Shown: piece after piece, positions 16,059 to 24,401 of the stretch | Layout: every line of letters begins with the position of its first letter | Position numbering within the stretch: the first letter of the stretch is position 1 | Assembly (NCBI GenBank): GCA_964607765.1 | Contig: CAZSNT010000046.1 | Coordinates: 1 to 57,719 of the forward strand | Direction: 5' to 3' | DNA from: CAZSNT01 sp964607765 | GTDB taxonomy: Bacteria > Verrucomicrobiota > Lentisphaeria > Oligosphaerales > JABHEG01 | Length of the DNA stretch: 57,719 nt | Program-made: the position numbers and the translations under genes | The notes under the pieces: generated by a model | The model's database searches: none | What the model saw: the letters and a program-made list of their open reading frames with translations, nothing else | Told to the model about the DNA's origin: nothing

Positions 16059-17129
16059 CTACACTTCCGCTGTCCAGCCGAACGCGTCGGGCGCATCGCC
16101 GCGCTGGATAGCGGTGTACTGGTTATAGAGAGACTCGAGCACTTCGCCGCAGCCGTCCTCCGGGCCTATGCGCAGCGCGGCGTCGCCCCGCACCACTTCG
16201 TTTACGGGAGTGATGACCACTGCCGTGCCGCAGGCGCCGATCTCCGCGAAGTTCTTCAGCTCCGCGAACTCGACCGGTCGAACTTCGACGGGAATTCCCT
16301 GGCTGCGCGCGAGCGTCTGCAGTCCATTGTTCGTCACGCTGGGCAGGATGGATCGGGACGATGCTGTTACGTAGGCGCCATCCTTGTTGATGCCGATAAA
16401 ATTGGACGTCCCGAACTCCTCGATGAACCGGTGTTCTCTCGCGTCGAGATAGAGTTCGACGGCGAAGCCCTGATCGTGAGCGATGCTGTGCGGTTCAAGG
16501 CTGGCCGCGTAGTTCCCCGCGACCTTGACGTGTCCTACGCCGAGCGGCGCCGCACGATCGTAGTCATCAAGCACAATGGCACGCACGGGCTTCAGCCCGC
16601 CCTTGTAATAGGGACCGACCGGCAGAACGAGGACCAGGAACACATACTCCTCGGCCGGACTGACCCCGATTTGGGGGCCACTGCCGAACAGCAACGGCCG
16701 GATGTAGAGCGACCCGCCCGTGCCGTAGGGAGGGACGTATTCGATGTTCGCCTGCACCACGCGTCTGACTGCGTCGAGAAACAGGTCTTCGGGGACGGCC
16801 TGCATGCACAGTCGCCGTGCCGTTGCGGCCATGCGCCGCGCGTTCTGTTCGGCCCGGAACAGACGGACCTTTCCGTCCTTACAGTGGAACGCTTTCAACC
16901 CCTCGAATGCCGACTGGCCGTAATGCAACGCGGTGGCCGCAATGTGCAGATTGAGGTAGGGCGAGTCGACGAGTTCAACAGGGCCCCAACTCCCGTTCCG
17001 CCACACGCTGCGGATGTGGCAGTTGGTGTCCATGTAGTTGAAGCCCAGTTCGTCCCAGTTGATGTCAATCTTGCAGTTCACGGTCCATTCCACCCTCTGG
17101 TTGCGTGAGGCCGTCGCGTGGATACGCAT
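16059..17129 (-). CDS. ilvE: Branched-chain-amino-acid aminotransferase, class IV PLP
   Basis: A 356-aa fold-type IV aminotransferase of the longer BCAT2-like type. It transfers the amino group between Leu/Ile/Val and 2-oxoglutarate. Motifs include NLHIAATALHYGQSAFEGLKAF near residue 65, RLFRAEQNARRM near 95, the PLP-lysine segment GHVKVAGNYAASL near 195 and IEEFGTSNFIGINKDG near 225. Conserved TNNGLQTLARSQG follows. ATG 17129 keeps the LGF segment that belongs to the family N-terminus, although no clear ribosome site is seen. Stand-alone, downstream of rpsD with a terminator in between, so it likely has its own promoter in 17130-17265. Confidence 0.9.
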   Translation of the reverse strand: MRIHATASRNQRVEWTVNCKIDINWDELGFNYMDTNCHIRSVWRNGSWGPVELVDSPYLNLHIAATALHYGQSAFEGLKAFHCKDGKVRLFRAEQNARRMAATARRLCMQAVPEDLFLDAVRRVVQANIEYVPPYGTGGSLYIRPLLFGSGPQIGVSPAEEYVFLVLVLPVGPYYKGGLKPVRAIVLDDYDRAAPLGVGHVKVAGNYAASLEPHSIAHDQGFAVELYLDAREHRFIEEFGTSNFIGINKDGAYVTASSRSILPSVTNNGLQTLARSQGIPVEVRPVEFAELKNFAEIGACGTAVVITPVNEVVRGDAALRIGPEDGCGEVLESLYNQYTAIQRGDAPDAFGWTAEV

Positions 17130-17265
17130 CGCGCGCCTGGGGGTGACCGGGCGCGCGCGTCAAGCAATAAATAGCCACGTTTCTCGGATACACTTTATGT
17201 CCGAACCGGCTTCAGCGCAAGTGCAGACATTAGCCAACTGCGGCGGCTGGGGCGCCGACTGGACA

Positions 17266-17321
17266 GAGAAAGGGCCTGGCGGCGTTGGGCGAATTCGCCT
17301 GGTCCGACGCCGCCAGGCCCT
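17266..17321 (-). terminator. Strong rho-independent terminator of rpsD
   Basis: Read on the minus strand, a perfect 14-bp stem (AGGGCCTGGCGGCG with CGCCGCCAGGCCCT; 17308-17321 and 17271-17284) leads into TTTCTCTG. The loop itself contains a 12-bp palindrome GGCGAATTCGCC (17288-17299), so the structure is a long, two-stem hairpin. It lies 26 bases past the rpsD stop. Confidence 0.85.
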
Positions 17322-17347
17322 GTGGAAACTTCAAGGTGCAGTTCGGA

Positions 17348-17947
17348 TCAGCGCGCGTAGTACTCGACGACGCGCATGATTTCCACGTTGGACGGGATTT
17401 CGTCCAACAAGGGCTCACGTGCAACAGTGACACGCGCCTTCTCTTTGTCGATTTCGAGGTAAGCGGGCGGCACGATGTCGGTGCTCTGCGCAATTCCCGC
17501 CAGGGAGGGGGAGCGCTGGGCATCGATCGCCACGATCTGGCCCGGTCTGACACGGAACCCACTGCGATCGACGATCTTCCCGTCAACCAGGACATGCCGA
17601 TGACACACCGCCTGGCGCGCGGCAAAGATGGAGGGGGCCAAACCGCTGCGGAACACAACGCTGCTGAGACGCAGTTCGAGGTGCTTCAAGAGCTTCTCGC
17701 CGGTTGCGCCTGCGCCGGCTCGCGCCTTCTTGTACGCGAACCGCAACTGACGCTCGGTCAACGCGTAGTGAGCGCGGAGCTTCTGCTTCTCAAGGAGCAG
17801 CTCTCCGTACGTGGAGAGTTTACGACGGCGACGGCTGTTGCCGTGTGTACCGGCGGAGTAGGGACGTTTGACGCTCGGGCATTTCGGGTGACCCCAGACG
17901 CAACCGCCAATCCGGCGGCAGAGTTTGTGCTTGGCTCCGCGTCGCAT
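17348..17947 (-). CDS. rpsD: 30S ribosomal protein S4
   Basis: A 199-aa S4 protein, the usual length. It nucleates 30S assembly by binding 16S rRNA. The N-terminus MRRGAKHKLCRRIGG-CVWGHPKCP has cysteines consistent with the zinc-binding form. The S4 RNA-binding domain is LKHLELRLSSVVFRSGLAPSIFAARQAV then CHRHVLVDGKIVDRSGFRVRPGQIV (residues ~95-150). ATG 17947 is the family start; upstream in-frame sequence is not conserved. It is not in the alpha operon here but alone, as in several other phyla, with its own promoter and terminator. Confidence 0.97.
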   Translation of the reverse strand: MRRGAKHKLCRRIGGCVWGHPKCPSVKRPYSAGTHGNSRRRRKLSTYGELLLEKQKLRAHYALTERQLRFAYKKARAGAGATGEKLLKHLELRLSSVVFRSGLAPSIFAARQAVCHRHVLVDGKIVDRSGFRVRPGQIVAIDAQRSPSLAGIAQSTDIVPPAYLEIDKEKARVTVAREPLLDEIPSNVEIMRVVEYYAR

Positions 17948-18091
17948 AAAGAACGGTCCTCGTAATCGTGTTATCCAGCTGGTTACGCTTTGCTCGGCGT
18001 TGCCCCAGCGCTGCTGCCGGTCAAGGGCAGGGCGCGAGGGAGATGGCTGCATGCCACCAATTCCCTTTCCGGGTGAAATGCCGAAATGCTT

Positions 18092-18119
18092 AAATTACAC
18101 CGCAACGCGAAGATTGCAA
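18092..18119 (-). promoter_or_regulatory. Promoter candidate for rpsD
   Basis: On the minus strand: -35 TTGCAA (18119-18114), 16-base spacer, -10 TAATTT (18097-18092). The leader to the ATG at 17947 would be ~140 bases, long enough for a structured S4-type autoregulatory leader, though no such fold could be verified by eye. Confidence 0.5.
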
Positions 18120-18170
18120 CCGGGCAATGCCATTACTGCGTTGTAAACCAATCGAGGGGCAGTTTATTGG

Positions 18171-18240
18171 ATGACGGATGACGGATGACGGATGACGGAT
18201 GACGGATGACGGATGACGGATGACGGATGCAGGATGCAGC
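18171..18240. repeat. 7-bp tandem repeat (ATGACGG x8 plus degenerate copies)
   Basis: Eight perfect tandem copies of ATGACGG at 18171-18226, followed by ATGCAGG and a partial ATGCAG. It lies between divergent genes (rpsD leader and the NYN gene) in the 356-base spacer 17948-18303, which otherwise holds only the rpsD promoter. The 7-base unit can gain or lose copies by slippage. It lies outside coding sequence, so an effect would be on spacing of upstream elements. Confidence 0.9.
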
Positions 18241-18303
18241 GACGGGCGGTTGTCGATCTGTGGTGTGCTGGAGGCATCGTTCAGCATTTGAGGGTGCTGT
18301 TTC

Positions 18304-20091
18304 ATGCCGGAAGGGAGAATCGTGTGTTGCTCTGAATCAGCGTCGTGGTTGATCCAGGCGCTTGGGGACAGCGCTCTGTTCACCTTTGTCGGGAAGTTCC
18401 CGGCGTTCGTGTCGTCCGTGTTTCGGGGGTTCAAGGTCGAGCCGGGGAATGTGAGCAAGAAGTTGGTCCGTTCGCGGCTCGTTTCCGAACTGTGCCGCAG
18501 CACTGAGCTATGCAGTGCGCTCCTGGAGTTGGACGCGTCGCCGTGGCAGCGTTGGCAGTCGGCCTTGAGTGTTCTGGACGGCGAGTGGGTGGCGCGGCAC
18601 TGGCGGGATCTTCTGCGCGGCCCTGCGGCTCGTCCTCTGGCCGCAGCGATGGCCGTCGACGGGCGGCCGCCCATCCGCCGCCGTGGTCTGGCCGTGTTGC
18701 GTCGCTCTGCCTTCTGGCGTGGTGATGAGCCCGCTCGGGAGGGGGGCGAGAGGGTTGCTTCGTGGGACGCCCTTGTTGCACTGGTGCTGCAGGTCTACTC
18801 AGCTCCTGCGGCTGTGCGGTCGTCGGCCAAGGCGGACCGTGCCCGGTCGTCGAAGCGCGAGGAGCGTCTCGCGCGGGAGCTGGGACGTTTGCGGGGACAG
18901 CTCGAGCGACAGCGTGCGAAAACGGATGGCGCGGAGACGGCTCGTGCAGCGGCGGTCGAGGAGATGCGGGCTCAGCGTCGTCAGTTCCGGCAGCAACTCA
19001 AGACGGAGCAGGAGCGTGCCAGTTATCTGGTTGCGGCAGCATCCGGTCGCGCCGAGGCGGACCGTGCGCAGTTCCGCCGTGAGGTGTTGCGGGTAACGGC
19101 GGCGCACGAGTCGGTGGCTGAGGAGCTCCGCGGCGATCGGGACAGGTCTCTGGCGGAGCGGATCGATGTTCTTCTGGACAGACAGCGTGTTCTCAACGAG
19201 CGACATGGCGTGCTGTCGTCGCTGCGCGAGCAGCTGCAGTCCCTGCAGTCCCTGCAGGAGCGTGTCCACGCCTGTCTGCTGGAGAGCGTGGTCGTATTGC
19301 CCGAGCTCGAGGAGGGCCGTGACCAGCTTGGCCGGCGCATCGGCGAGCTGGAAGCCCTGGTGACTGCGCAGCAGGCTGGTACTCGTGAGATGCCCGACCA
19401 TGCAGCTGCGCTGCTGGCACGGATCCGTGAGACGGCTCGGCATGCCGAGCAGGATCAGGAACTGGACAGGCTCGAGGCGGCTTTGGACGTCCCGGCGTTG
19501 TGCGAGACATTCGACTCGTCGTGGGTGAGTGTGCTGAAGCAGGCGATCTCGGAGCAACGCTCTGTATTGTCCGCTCTGAGCCCGCAGGTGATGGCGACGT
19601 CCGAGCCGGCCCTGCCGGTGCCTGCCGAGCCGGTCGTTGGTCCCCGGGAAGTCTGGGACGTTGCGGGGCAGCTGGCGGCATCCGACCCGGGCGACAGCAT
19701 CTGGCTGTTCATCGATGGGTACAATGCGATCCGCTGTGTTGGCGAGTTGGCCGAGTGCGAGGACCGTGAGGGACTGCCGTCGGCGAGGGAGCACTTCCAG
19801 GCTTTGTGCCGGCGCGTGGCGTCGCATTTCGCGCGCGTGGAGATTGTGTTCGACGGCGCGGAGGCGATCAGCGTCCGCGAGACTGTGGACGGTATGACCG
19901 TGGTCTTTGCCGCCCAGGCTGGGGCTTCGCAGAACGCCGACGACTACATCGCTGCCCGTCTGCCGTCTGTCCGCCACGATGCCCGACAGCTGTGGCTTGT
20001 CACCGATGACTACGGGTTGCGTGAGCGCGTCAAAGGCAGCTGCGCGGCTTTTGTGGCGCCGCTGCATTTCCACCAGTTTGCCCGCGAGTAA
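18304..20091 (+). CDS. Coiled-coil protein with C-terminal NYN (YacP-like) nuclease domain
   Basis: A 595-aa protein. Residues ~1-160 form a helical domain with no recognised family. Residues ~175-400 are an Arg/Glu/Gln-rich coiled coil (for example REERLARELGRLRGQLERQ). A Pro/Val-rich linker follows, then an NYN/PIN-like domain from ~470 to the end: SIWLFIDGYNAIR, VEIVFDGAEAI, NADDYIAARL and LWLVTDDYGLRERV, giving the four acidic positions of metal-dependent RNases of the YacP/Rae1 group. YacP/Rae1 cuts mRNA on ribosomes; this one is far longer, with a coiled coil instead of only the nuclease domain. It lies 94 bases before alaS. Start could be a later codon. Confidence 0.75.
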   Translation: MPEGRIVCCSESASWLIQALGDSALFTFVGKFPAFVSSVFRGFKVEPGNVSKKLVRSRLVSELCRSTELCSALLELDASPWQRWQSALSVLDGEWVARHWRDLLRGPAARPLAAAMAVDGRPPIRRRGLAVLRRSAFWRGDEPAREGGERVASWDALVALVLQVYSAPAAVRSSAKADRARSSKREERLARELGRLRGQLERQRAKTDGAETARAAAVEEMRAQRRQFRQQLKTEQERASYLVAAASGRAEADRAQFRREVLRVTAAHESVAEELRGDRDRSLAERIDVLLDRQRVLNERHGVLSSLREQLQSLQSLQERVHACLLESVVVLPELEEGRDQLGRRIGELEALVTAQQAGTREMPDHAAALLARIRETARHAEQDQELDRLEAALDVPALCETFDSSWVSVLKQAISEQRSVLSALSPQVMATSEPALPVPAEPVVGPREVWDVAGQLAASDPGDSIWLFIDGYNAIRCVGELAECEDREGLPSAREHFQALCRRVASHFARVEIVFDGAEAISVRETVDGMTVVFAAQAGASQNADDYIAARLPSVRHDARQLWLVTDDYGLRERVKGSCAAFVAPLHFHQFARE

Positions 20092-20185
20092 CCAGATGCG
20101 CTCCGCCGCCTGGTGGACGCTGGCCGGGTGCACGACTAGATTACACGTTTTGCATCAGTCGAATCACCGCAACAGGGCTCTGGTT

Positions 20186-21955
20186 ATGACCGCGAACGAA
20201 CTCAGACGTAGATACATCGACTTCTTCTGCAAGCACGACCACGTCGAGATTGGGAGTGCTTCGCTCATTCCCGAGAACGATCCCACCGTTCTGTTCACCA
20301 CGGCGGGCATGCATCCGCTCGTCCCTTTCCTGATGGGCGAGCCGCATCCGTCGGGCAAGCGGCTGGTCAACTGTCAGAAGTGTGTGAGGACGGGCGACAT
20401 CGATGACGTGGGTGACACGACGCACCTGACCTACTTCGAGATGCTGGGCAACTGGTCTCTTGGCGACTACTTCAAGGAAGAAGCCATCGCCATGAGCCAT
20501 GCGTTTCTCACGGAAGAGTTGGGCATTGAGCCGGAGCGTCTGTGGATTTCGTGTTTTGCGGGGGACTCGGACGCGCCGCGTGACGACGAAGCCGCGGGTT
20601 TCTGGATGAAGCAGGGCATTCCGCTCGAGCGCATCGTGTTTCTGGGCAAGGAGCACAACTGGTGGGGGCCTGCCGGCGAGACGGGGCCCTGCGGCCCTGA
20701 CACGGAGATGTTCATCGAGCTGGATCAACCGAGCTGCGGTCCGGACTGCGACGTGACGTGCAGCTGCGGGAAGTTCGTTGAGATTTGGAACGACGTTTTC
20801 ATGCAGTACAACAAGACTGCTGCAGGCAGCTATGAGCCGCTGGCCCAGCGGAACGTGGACACGGGGATGGGCTTGGAGCGTGTGGCGGCCATCCTGCAAG
20901 GCAAGGGCAGTGTGTTCGACACGGAGCTTTTCGCGGGGCTGTTCGACAGACTGCGCAGCATTGCGGACGGGGTCGATCCGCGAGCAAGCGCCAGCGGGCG
21001 CGTTGTCGTTGAGCACATCCGGGCGGGCACTTTCCTGATGGGCGACGGCGTTCGGCCGGGCAACGTGGATCAGTCCTACGTGTTGCGACGCTTGATTCGC
21101 CGTGCGATACGCGAAGCGCGCAAGCTGGGCGTCACCGGCATGTTCACATCCGACCTGGCTGAGATTGTTATCGACCAGTACGGCGAGGTGTACCCCGAGC
21201 TGCAGGCCGGGCGCGAGGACATCCTGCGCGCGATGTCGGAGGAGGAGCAGCAGTTCGCGAGCACACTGGAGCGCGGTGTCCGCGAGTTCAGCAAAGTGGT
21301 TGGTGCCATACCGGCGCATCTGGACCGGAGAGTGCTCAGCGGCCGGAAAGCGTTTTTCCTTTACGAGACCTACGGATTCCCTCTGGAACTGACCATTGAG
21401 ATGGCTTCAGAGCAGGGCGTGGAGGTCGACCGCAAGGGTTACGAGAAGGCGTACCGCAAGCACCAGGAGCTGTCCCGAGCCGGCGCCCAGCAGAAGTTCA
21501 AGGGTGGTCTTGCCGACGCGTCCGAACGGACCGCCGCGTTGCACACCGCGACACACCTGTTGCAGTCGGCGTTGCGGCAGGTTTTGGGCGATCACGTGGC
21601 CCAGGCAGGCTCCAATATCAACGCGGACAGGCTGCGATTCGACTTTGTGCACCATACGAAGATGACGACTGAGGAGGTGACCGAGGTCGAGCGGCTGGTG
21701 AATGAAGCGATCGGGGCGGATGTTCCCGTGACCTGCGCGGAGATGTCCATGGAGGAGGCCCGCGATTCGGGCGCGACTGCGTTGTTCGAGAAGCGGTATG
21801 GGGAGCGCGTCAGGGTCTACCGGATCGGTGATTTCAGTGCTGAGATCTGTGGTGGGCCGCACGCGCCTCGAACGGGTGCTCTGGGGACGTTCCGGATCGC
21901 CAAGGAGCAGAGCTCGAGCAGAGGTGTGCGCCGAATCAAAGCCGTGTTGGAGTAA
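20186..21955 (+). CDS. alaS: Alanyl-tRNA synthetase, short form
   Basis: A 589-aa AlaRS, against ~875 in E. coli. The class II catalytic core is complete (FTTAGMHPLVPFLMGEPHP, FEMLGNWSLGDYFKEEA, RNVDTGMGLERVAAIL), and the tRNA-recognition helices are present (VLRRLIRRAIREARKLG). The editing core is kept, with zinc ligands HTATH (453-457) and CGGPH (555-559). It lacks the beta-barrel part that usually precedes HTATH, and it ends at EQSSSRGVRRIKAVLE with no C-Ala domain. This compact form is known from Patescibacteria and some PVC-related lineages. It should still charge and proofread tRNA-Ala. ATG 20186 is the family start (MTANELRRRYIDFF). Confidence 0.95.
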   Translation: MTANELRRRYIDFFCKHDHVEIGSASLIPENDPTVLFTTAGMHPLVPFLMGEPHPSGKRLVNCQKCVRTGDIDDVGDTTHLTYFEMLGNWSLGDYFKEEAIAMSHAFLTEELGIEPERLWISCFAGDSDAPRDDEAAGFWMKQGIPLERIVFLGKEHNWWGPAGETGPCGPDTEMFIELDQPSCGPDCDVTCSCGKFVEIWNDVFMQYNKTAAGSYEPLAQRNVDTGMGLERVAAILQGKGSVFDTELFAGLFDRLRSIADGVDPRASASGRVVVEHIRAGTFLMGDGVRPGNVDQSYVLRRLIRRAIREARKLGVTGMFTSDLAEIVIDQYGEVYPELQAGREDILRAMSEEEQQFASTLERGVREFSKVVGAIPAHLDRRVLSGRKAFFLYETYGFPLELTIEMASEQGVEVDRKGYEKAYRKHQELSRAGAQQKFKGGLADASERTAALHTATHLLQSALRQVLGDHVAQAGSNINADRLRFDFVHHTKMTTEEVTEVERLVNEAIGADVPVTCAEMSMEEARDSGATALFEKRYGERVRVYRIGDFSAEICGGPHAPRTGALGTFRIAKEQSSSRGVRRIKAVLE

Positions 21956-22107
21956 GCCTGCACGGCTTGCCCGGGCGCGTCCAAGCTCTTACAGTGCTTT
22001 TGGGAGTTCCGCAGGATACTCTGTCTCCGCACACAGCCGGCGACCGGGCAACGTGCCGCTGTCCGGTTGAAGGCGGGCCGGTCTTAACTCCGATCGTGGG
22101 GGTTGCA

Positions 22108-22623
22108 ATGGTGGAAGCGCAGATTCTGGTAGCGTCTCAAGGCGGTGTTGTCCAAGTTCGTGTGGTTGGGCGTGCGACGTTCAAGATCAGCCACGCGTTG
22201 CGTGCTTTTGCCCAGCAGGCGTTCGGGCAGGACACGTCCAGCATCATCGTCGACCTGTCTGCCTGTCAGGGCATGGACAGCACGTTCATGGGCGTTTTGG
22301 CGATGATTGGGCTGGAGGGGCGAGGCCGCTGCCAGCTGCTGATCGTGAATGCTTCTGCCGCTCACGTCGAGCTACTCGACAGCATCGGCGTGTCCCGGCT
22401 CTGGCAGTTTGTCGGTGAGCCTGTTGCCGACGTGACCTGGACGACACTGTGTGAGGCGGCTTCGGGAGCTACGGATGTCGGGGAAGCGGCTCCCACCATT
22501 CTGGAGGCCCACAGGGCCTTGATGGAGCTGACTCCGGAGAACATTCCCAAATTCAAGAACGTTGTTGACCTTCTGGCTGCAGAAATGCCTGGCGACCGGG
22601 CGAAAGGAGACTCGGATGACTGA
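22108..22623 (+). CDS. STAS-domain anti-sigma-factor antagonist-like protein
   Basis: A 171-aa protein with a STAS fold in residues ~1-105. The phosphorylation-site region reads IIVDLSACQGMDSTFMGVLAMIG, with the conserved Asp-Ser pair, as in SpoIIAA/RsbV. A ~60-residue extension (TILEAHRALMELTPENIPKFKNVVDLL) follows and is not part of the fold. Proteins of this kind bind anti-sigma kinases in partner switching; no RsbW-like kinase or PP2C phosphatase is encoded nearby. The ATG at 22108 follows GTGGGGG; the last 8 bases overlap the OmpH gene, so the two are coupled. Confidence 0.8.
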   Translation: MVEAQILVASQGGVVQVRVVGRATFKISHALRAFAQQAFGQDTSSIIVDLSACQGMDSTFMGVLAMIGLEGRGRCQLLIVNASAAHVELLDSIGVSRLWQFVGEPVADVTWTTLCEAASGATDVGEAAPTILEAHRALMELTPENIPKFKNVVDLLAAEMPGDRAKGDSDD

Positions 22624-23263
22624 TCGGATACGAATGGCGTTGGTCTTGTTGCTGCTTCCCGTCGGCTCGGTGTTGGCTGAGCAGCACATGGCTTTCATCG
22701 ACATGGAGGCCCTGTTTCAGGGCTACTACAAGACGTTTCGGAACGATGCCAAGCTGCGGCAGAAGAAGGATCTTGTTCGGGAGTACCGTGAGAATCTGAT
22801 CGCCGAGATCGAGCTGCTGAGGACGCAGCGTGACGAGAACAAAGAGGCGGTCCTCAACATTGCCCTGAGCGACGAGGCGCGCGCGAAGCATCGCCAGGAG
22901 ATGGAAGAGAAGAACGGGCTGTACCAGGAGAAGCTCAAGGAGTTTCAGGAGTTTCGCCGCAAAGCAGCCGACGACATGCAGCGGTTCTACCGCGAGTTGC
23001 GCGAAGAGATCGTCAAGGAGCTTCTGGATCATGTTCGGGAATACGCCAAGGCGCAGGACATTGGCACGGTCTTGGACGTCTCCGGGCGGAGCCTGAACGG
23101 GATCCCGTCTGTGATTCGACATCCTGAGTCGCTTGACATCACCGAGGCCCTTCTCGCCAAGCTGAATGAAGGGCACGAGGCCGAAGTAGAGGAGGCTGCC
23201 AACCGCGGCAAGGACGAAGAAGCTCCGGCGGCGGGTTTGGGCCTTGACCAGGAGAAAGAGTAA
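22616..23263 (+). CDS. OmpH/Skp-family periplasmic chaperone
   Basis: A 215-aa protein with a signal peptide (IRMALVLLLLPVGSVLAEQ) and then the OmpH start HMAFIDMEALFQGYYKTF. A long, charged helical hairpin follows (residues ~45-150), the tentacle of Skp that holds unfolded outer-membrane proteins. A C-terminal beta segment (DIGTVLDVSGRSLNGIPSVI) closes the trimer core, and an acidic tail rich in Glu ends the protein. Start fixed by AAAGGAGA seven bases before ATG 22616. It precedes lpxD, as ompH does in many Gram-negative bacteria, linking outer-membrane protein and lipid A assembly. Confidence 0.88.
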   Translation: MTDRIRMALVLLLLPVGSVLAEQHMAFIDMEALFQGYYKTFRNDAKLRQKKDLVREYRENLIAEIELLRTQRDENKEAVLNIALSDEARAKHRQEMEEKNGLYQEKLKEFQEFRRKAADDMQRFYRELREEIVKELLDHVREYAKAQDIGTVLDVSGRSLNGIPSVIRHPESLDITEALLAKLNEGHEAEVEEAANRGKDEEAPAAGLGLDQEKE

Positions 23264-23274
23264 GGGGCAGTGCT

Positions 23275-24324
23275 GTGAAGGCGACCACCTCAGCGGGAGA
23301 ACTGGCGACGCTTGTCGGGGGCCGATTGATAGGGCCTGGCGGGTTGACGTTGACGGGTGTTGCCGCTTTGGGCGAGGCGTCTGCGTCTGACGTGTCGTTC
23401 CTCGGCAACGACCGGTACCGTGACCAGGTCGCCACGTCGAGTGCGGGTCTTGTTTTCGTACCGGCGGGTTTCGAGGGTGAGCCGTCGGAAGGGCGTTGCT
23501 GGGTTGTCTGTTCGGATCCCTCCGCCGCTTTCAGCCAGGCTGTGGCGATGTTTGCGCCGCCGCCCGTGCCGTTCGCTGCCGGGCGCCACGCGTCGGCCTG
23601 TGTGGACGCGGACGCCGACGTGCCTGCTTCGGTCCACGTAGGGGCTTGTGCGGTGATCGAGCGCGGCGTGACGATCGGCGAGGATTCGGTCATTGCCGCC
23701 GGTTCCTACGTAGGCGAATACACACGGATCGGCAGTGACTGCCTGATTCACCCCAATGTGACGATTCGGGAACGTGCGCTGCTGGGCGACCGGGTGATCA
23801 TTCATTCCGGCACAGTGATCGGCAGCGACGGCTTCGGCTACATTCCGGGTGCTGAAGGACACACCAAGATACCTCAGGTCGGCATTGTTCAGATCGACGA
23901 TGATGTGGAGATCGGCGCCTGTGTCGCGGTGGATCGGGCGCGGTTCGGCAAGACGCATATCAAGCGCGGCGCGAAGGTTGACAACCTCGTGCAGATTGCG
24001 CACAACGTGGTGATTGGCGAGCACAGTTTCATTCTTGCGCAGGTGGGCATATCCGGCAGCACGCATGTTGGGCGCGGCGCGGTTCTGGCCGGTCAGGTCG
24101 GCGTTGCCGGGCACCTGAGCATCGGCGACGGCGCAGTTATCATGGCGCAGTCCGGCGTGAGCAAGGATGTCGCTGCCGGGGCCAGGTTGTTCGGCACTCC
24201 TGCCGTGGACCGGAAGAAGTTCGCCAAGATGCAGCTGGCTCTGGGGCAGTACAGTAAACTGAAGGCTGCAATCCGTGACCTGGAGCGTGAGCTTGCCGAG
24301 TTGCGGCGTGACGGCGACGAGTGA
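23275..24324 (+). CDS. lpxD: UDP-3-O-acylglucosamine N-acyltransferase
   Basis: A 349-aa LpxD, normal length. It adds the second 3-hydroxyacyl chain in lipid A synthesis, using acyl-ACP. The N-terminal uridine-binding domain contains GVAALGEASASDVSFLGNDRY, the standard LpxD pattern. The left-handed beta-helix follows with hexapeptide repeats, including GSDGFGYIPG and the catalytic-His segment LVQIAHNVVIGEHSFILAQ. It ends with a helix (LKAAIRDLERELAELRRDG). A GTG start at 23275 lies 11 bases after ompH. Presence of lpxD shows the cell makes LPS. Confidence 0.95.
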   Translation: MKATTSAGELATLVGGRLIGPGGLTLTGVAALGEASASDVSFLGNDRYRDQVATSSAGLVFVPAGFEGEPSEGRCWVVCSDPSAAFSQAVAMFAPPPVPFAAGRHASACVDADADVPASVHVGACAVIERGVTIGEDSVIAAGSYVGEYTRIGSDCLIHPNVTIRERALLGDRVIIHSGTVIGSDGFGYIPGAEGHTKIPQVGIVQIDDDVEIGACVAVDRARFGKTHIKRGAKVDNLVQIAHNVVIGEHSFILAQVGISGSTHVGRGAVLAGQVGVAGHLSIGDGAVIMAQSGVSKDVAAGARLFGTPAVDRKKFAKMQLALGQYSKLKAAIRDLERELAELRRDGDE

Positions 24325-24401
24325 TTGCGCGTGGCATGGGGAGGGGGCGTGCGCGACGCAGGCGTTCGGCGCGCTGAAGTGAGAGCAGGGGGACAGACGC
24401 T

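Noticed and set aside
18171..18240. CRISPR array
   Set aside because: Units are only 7 bp and directly adjacent, without spacers, and no cas gene is present. It is a simple tandem repeat.
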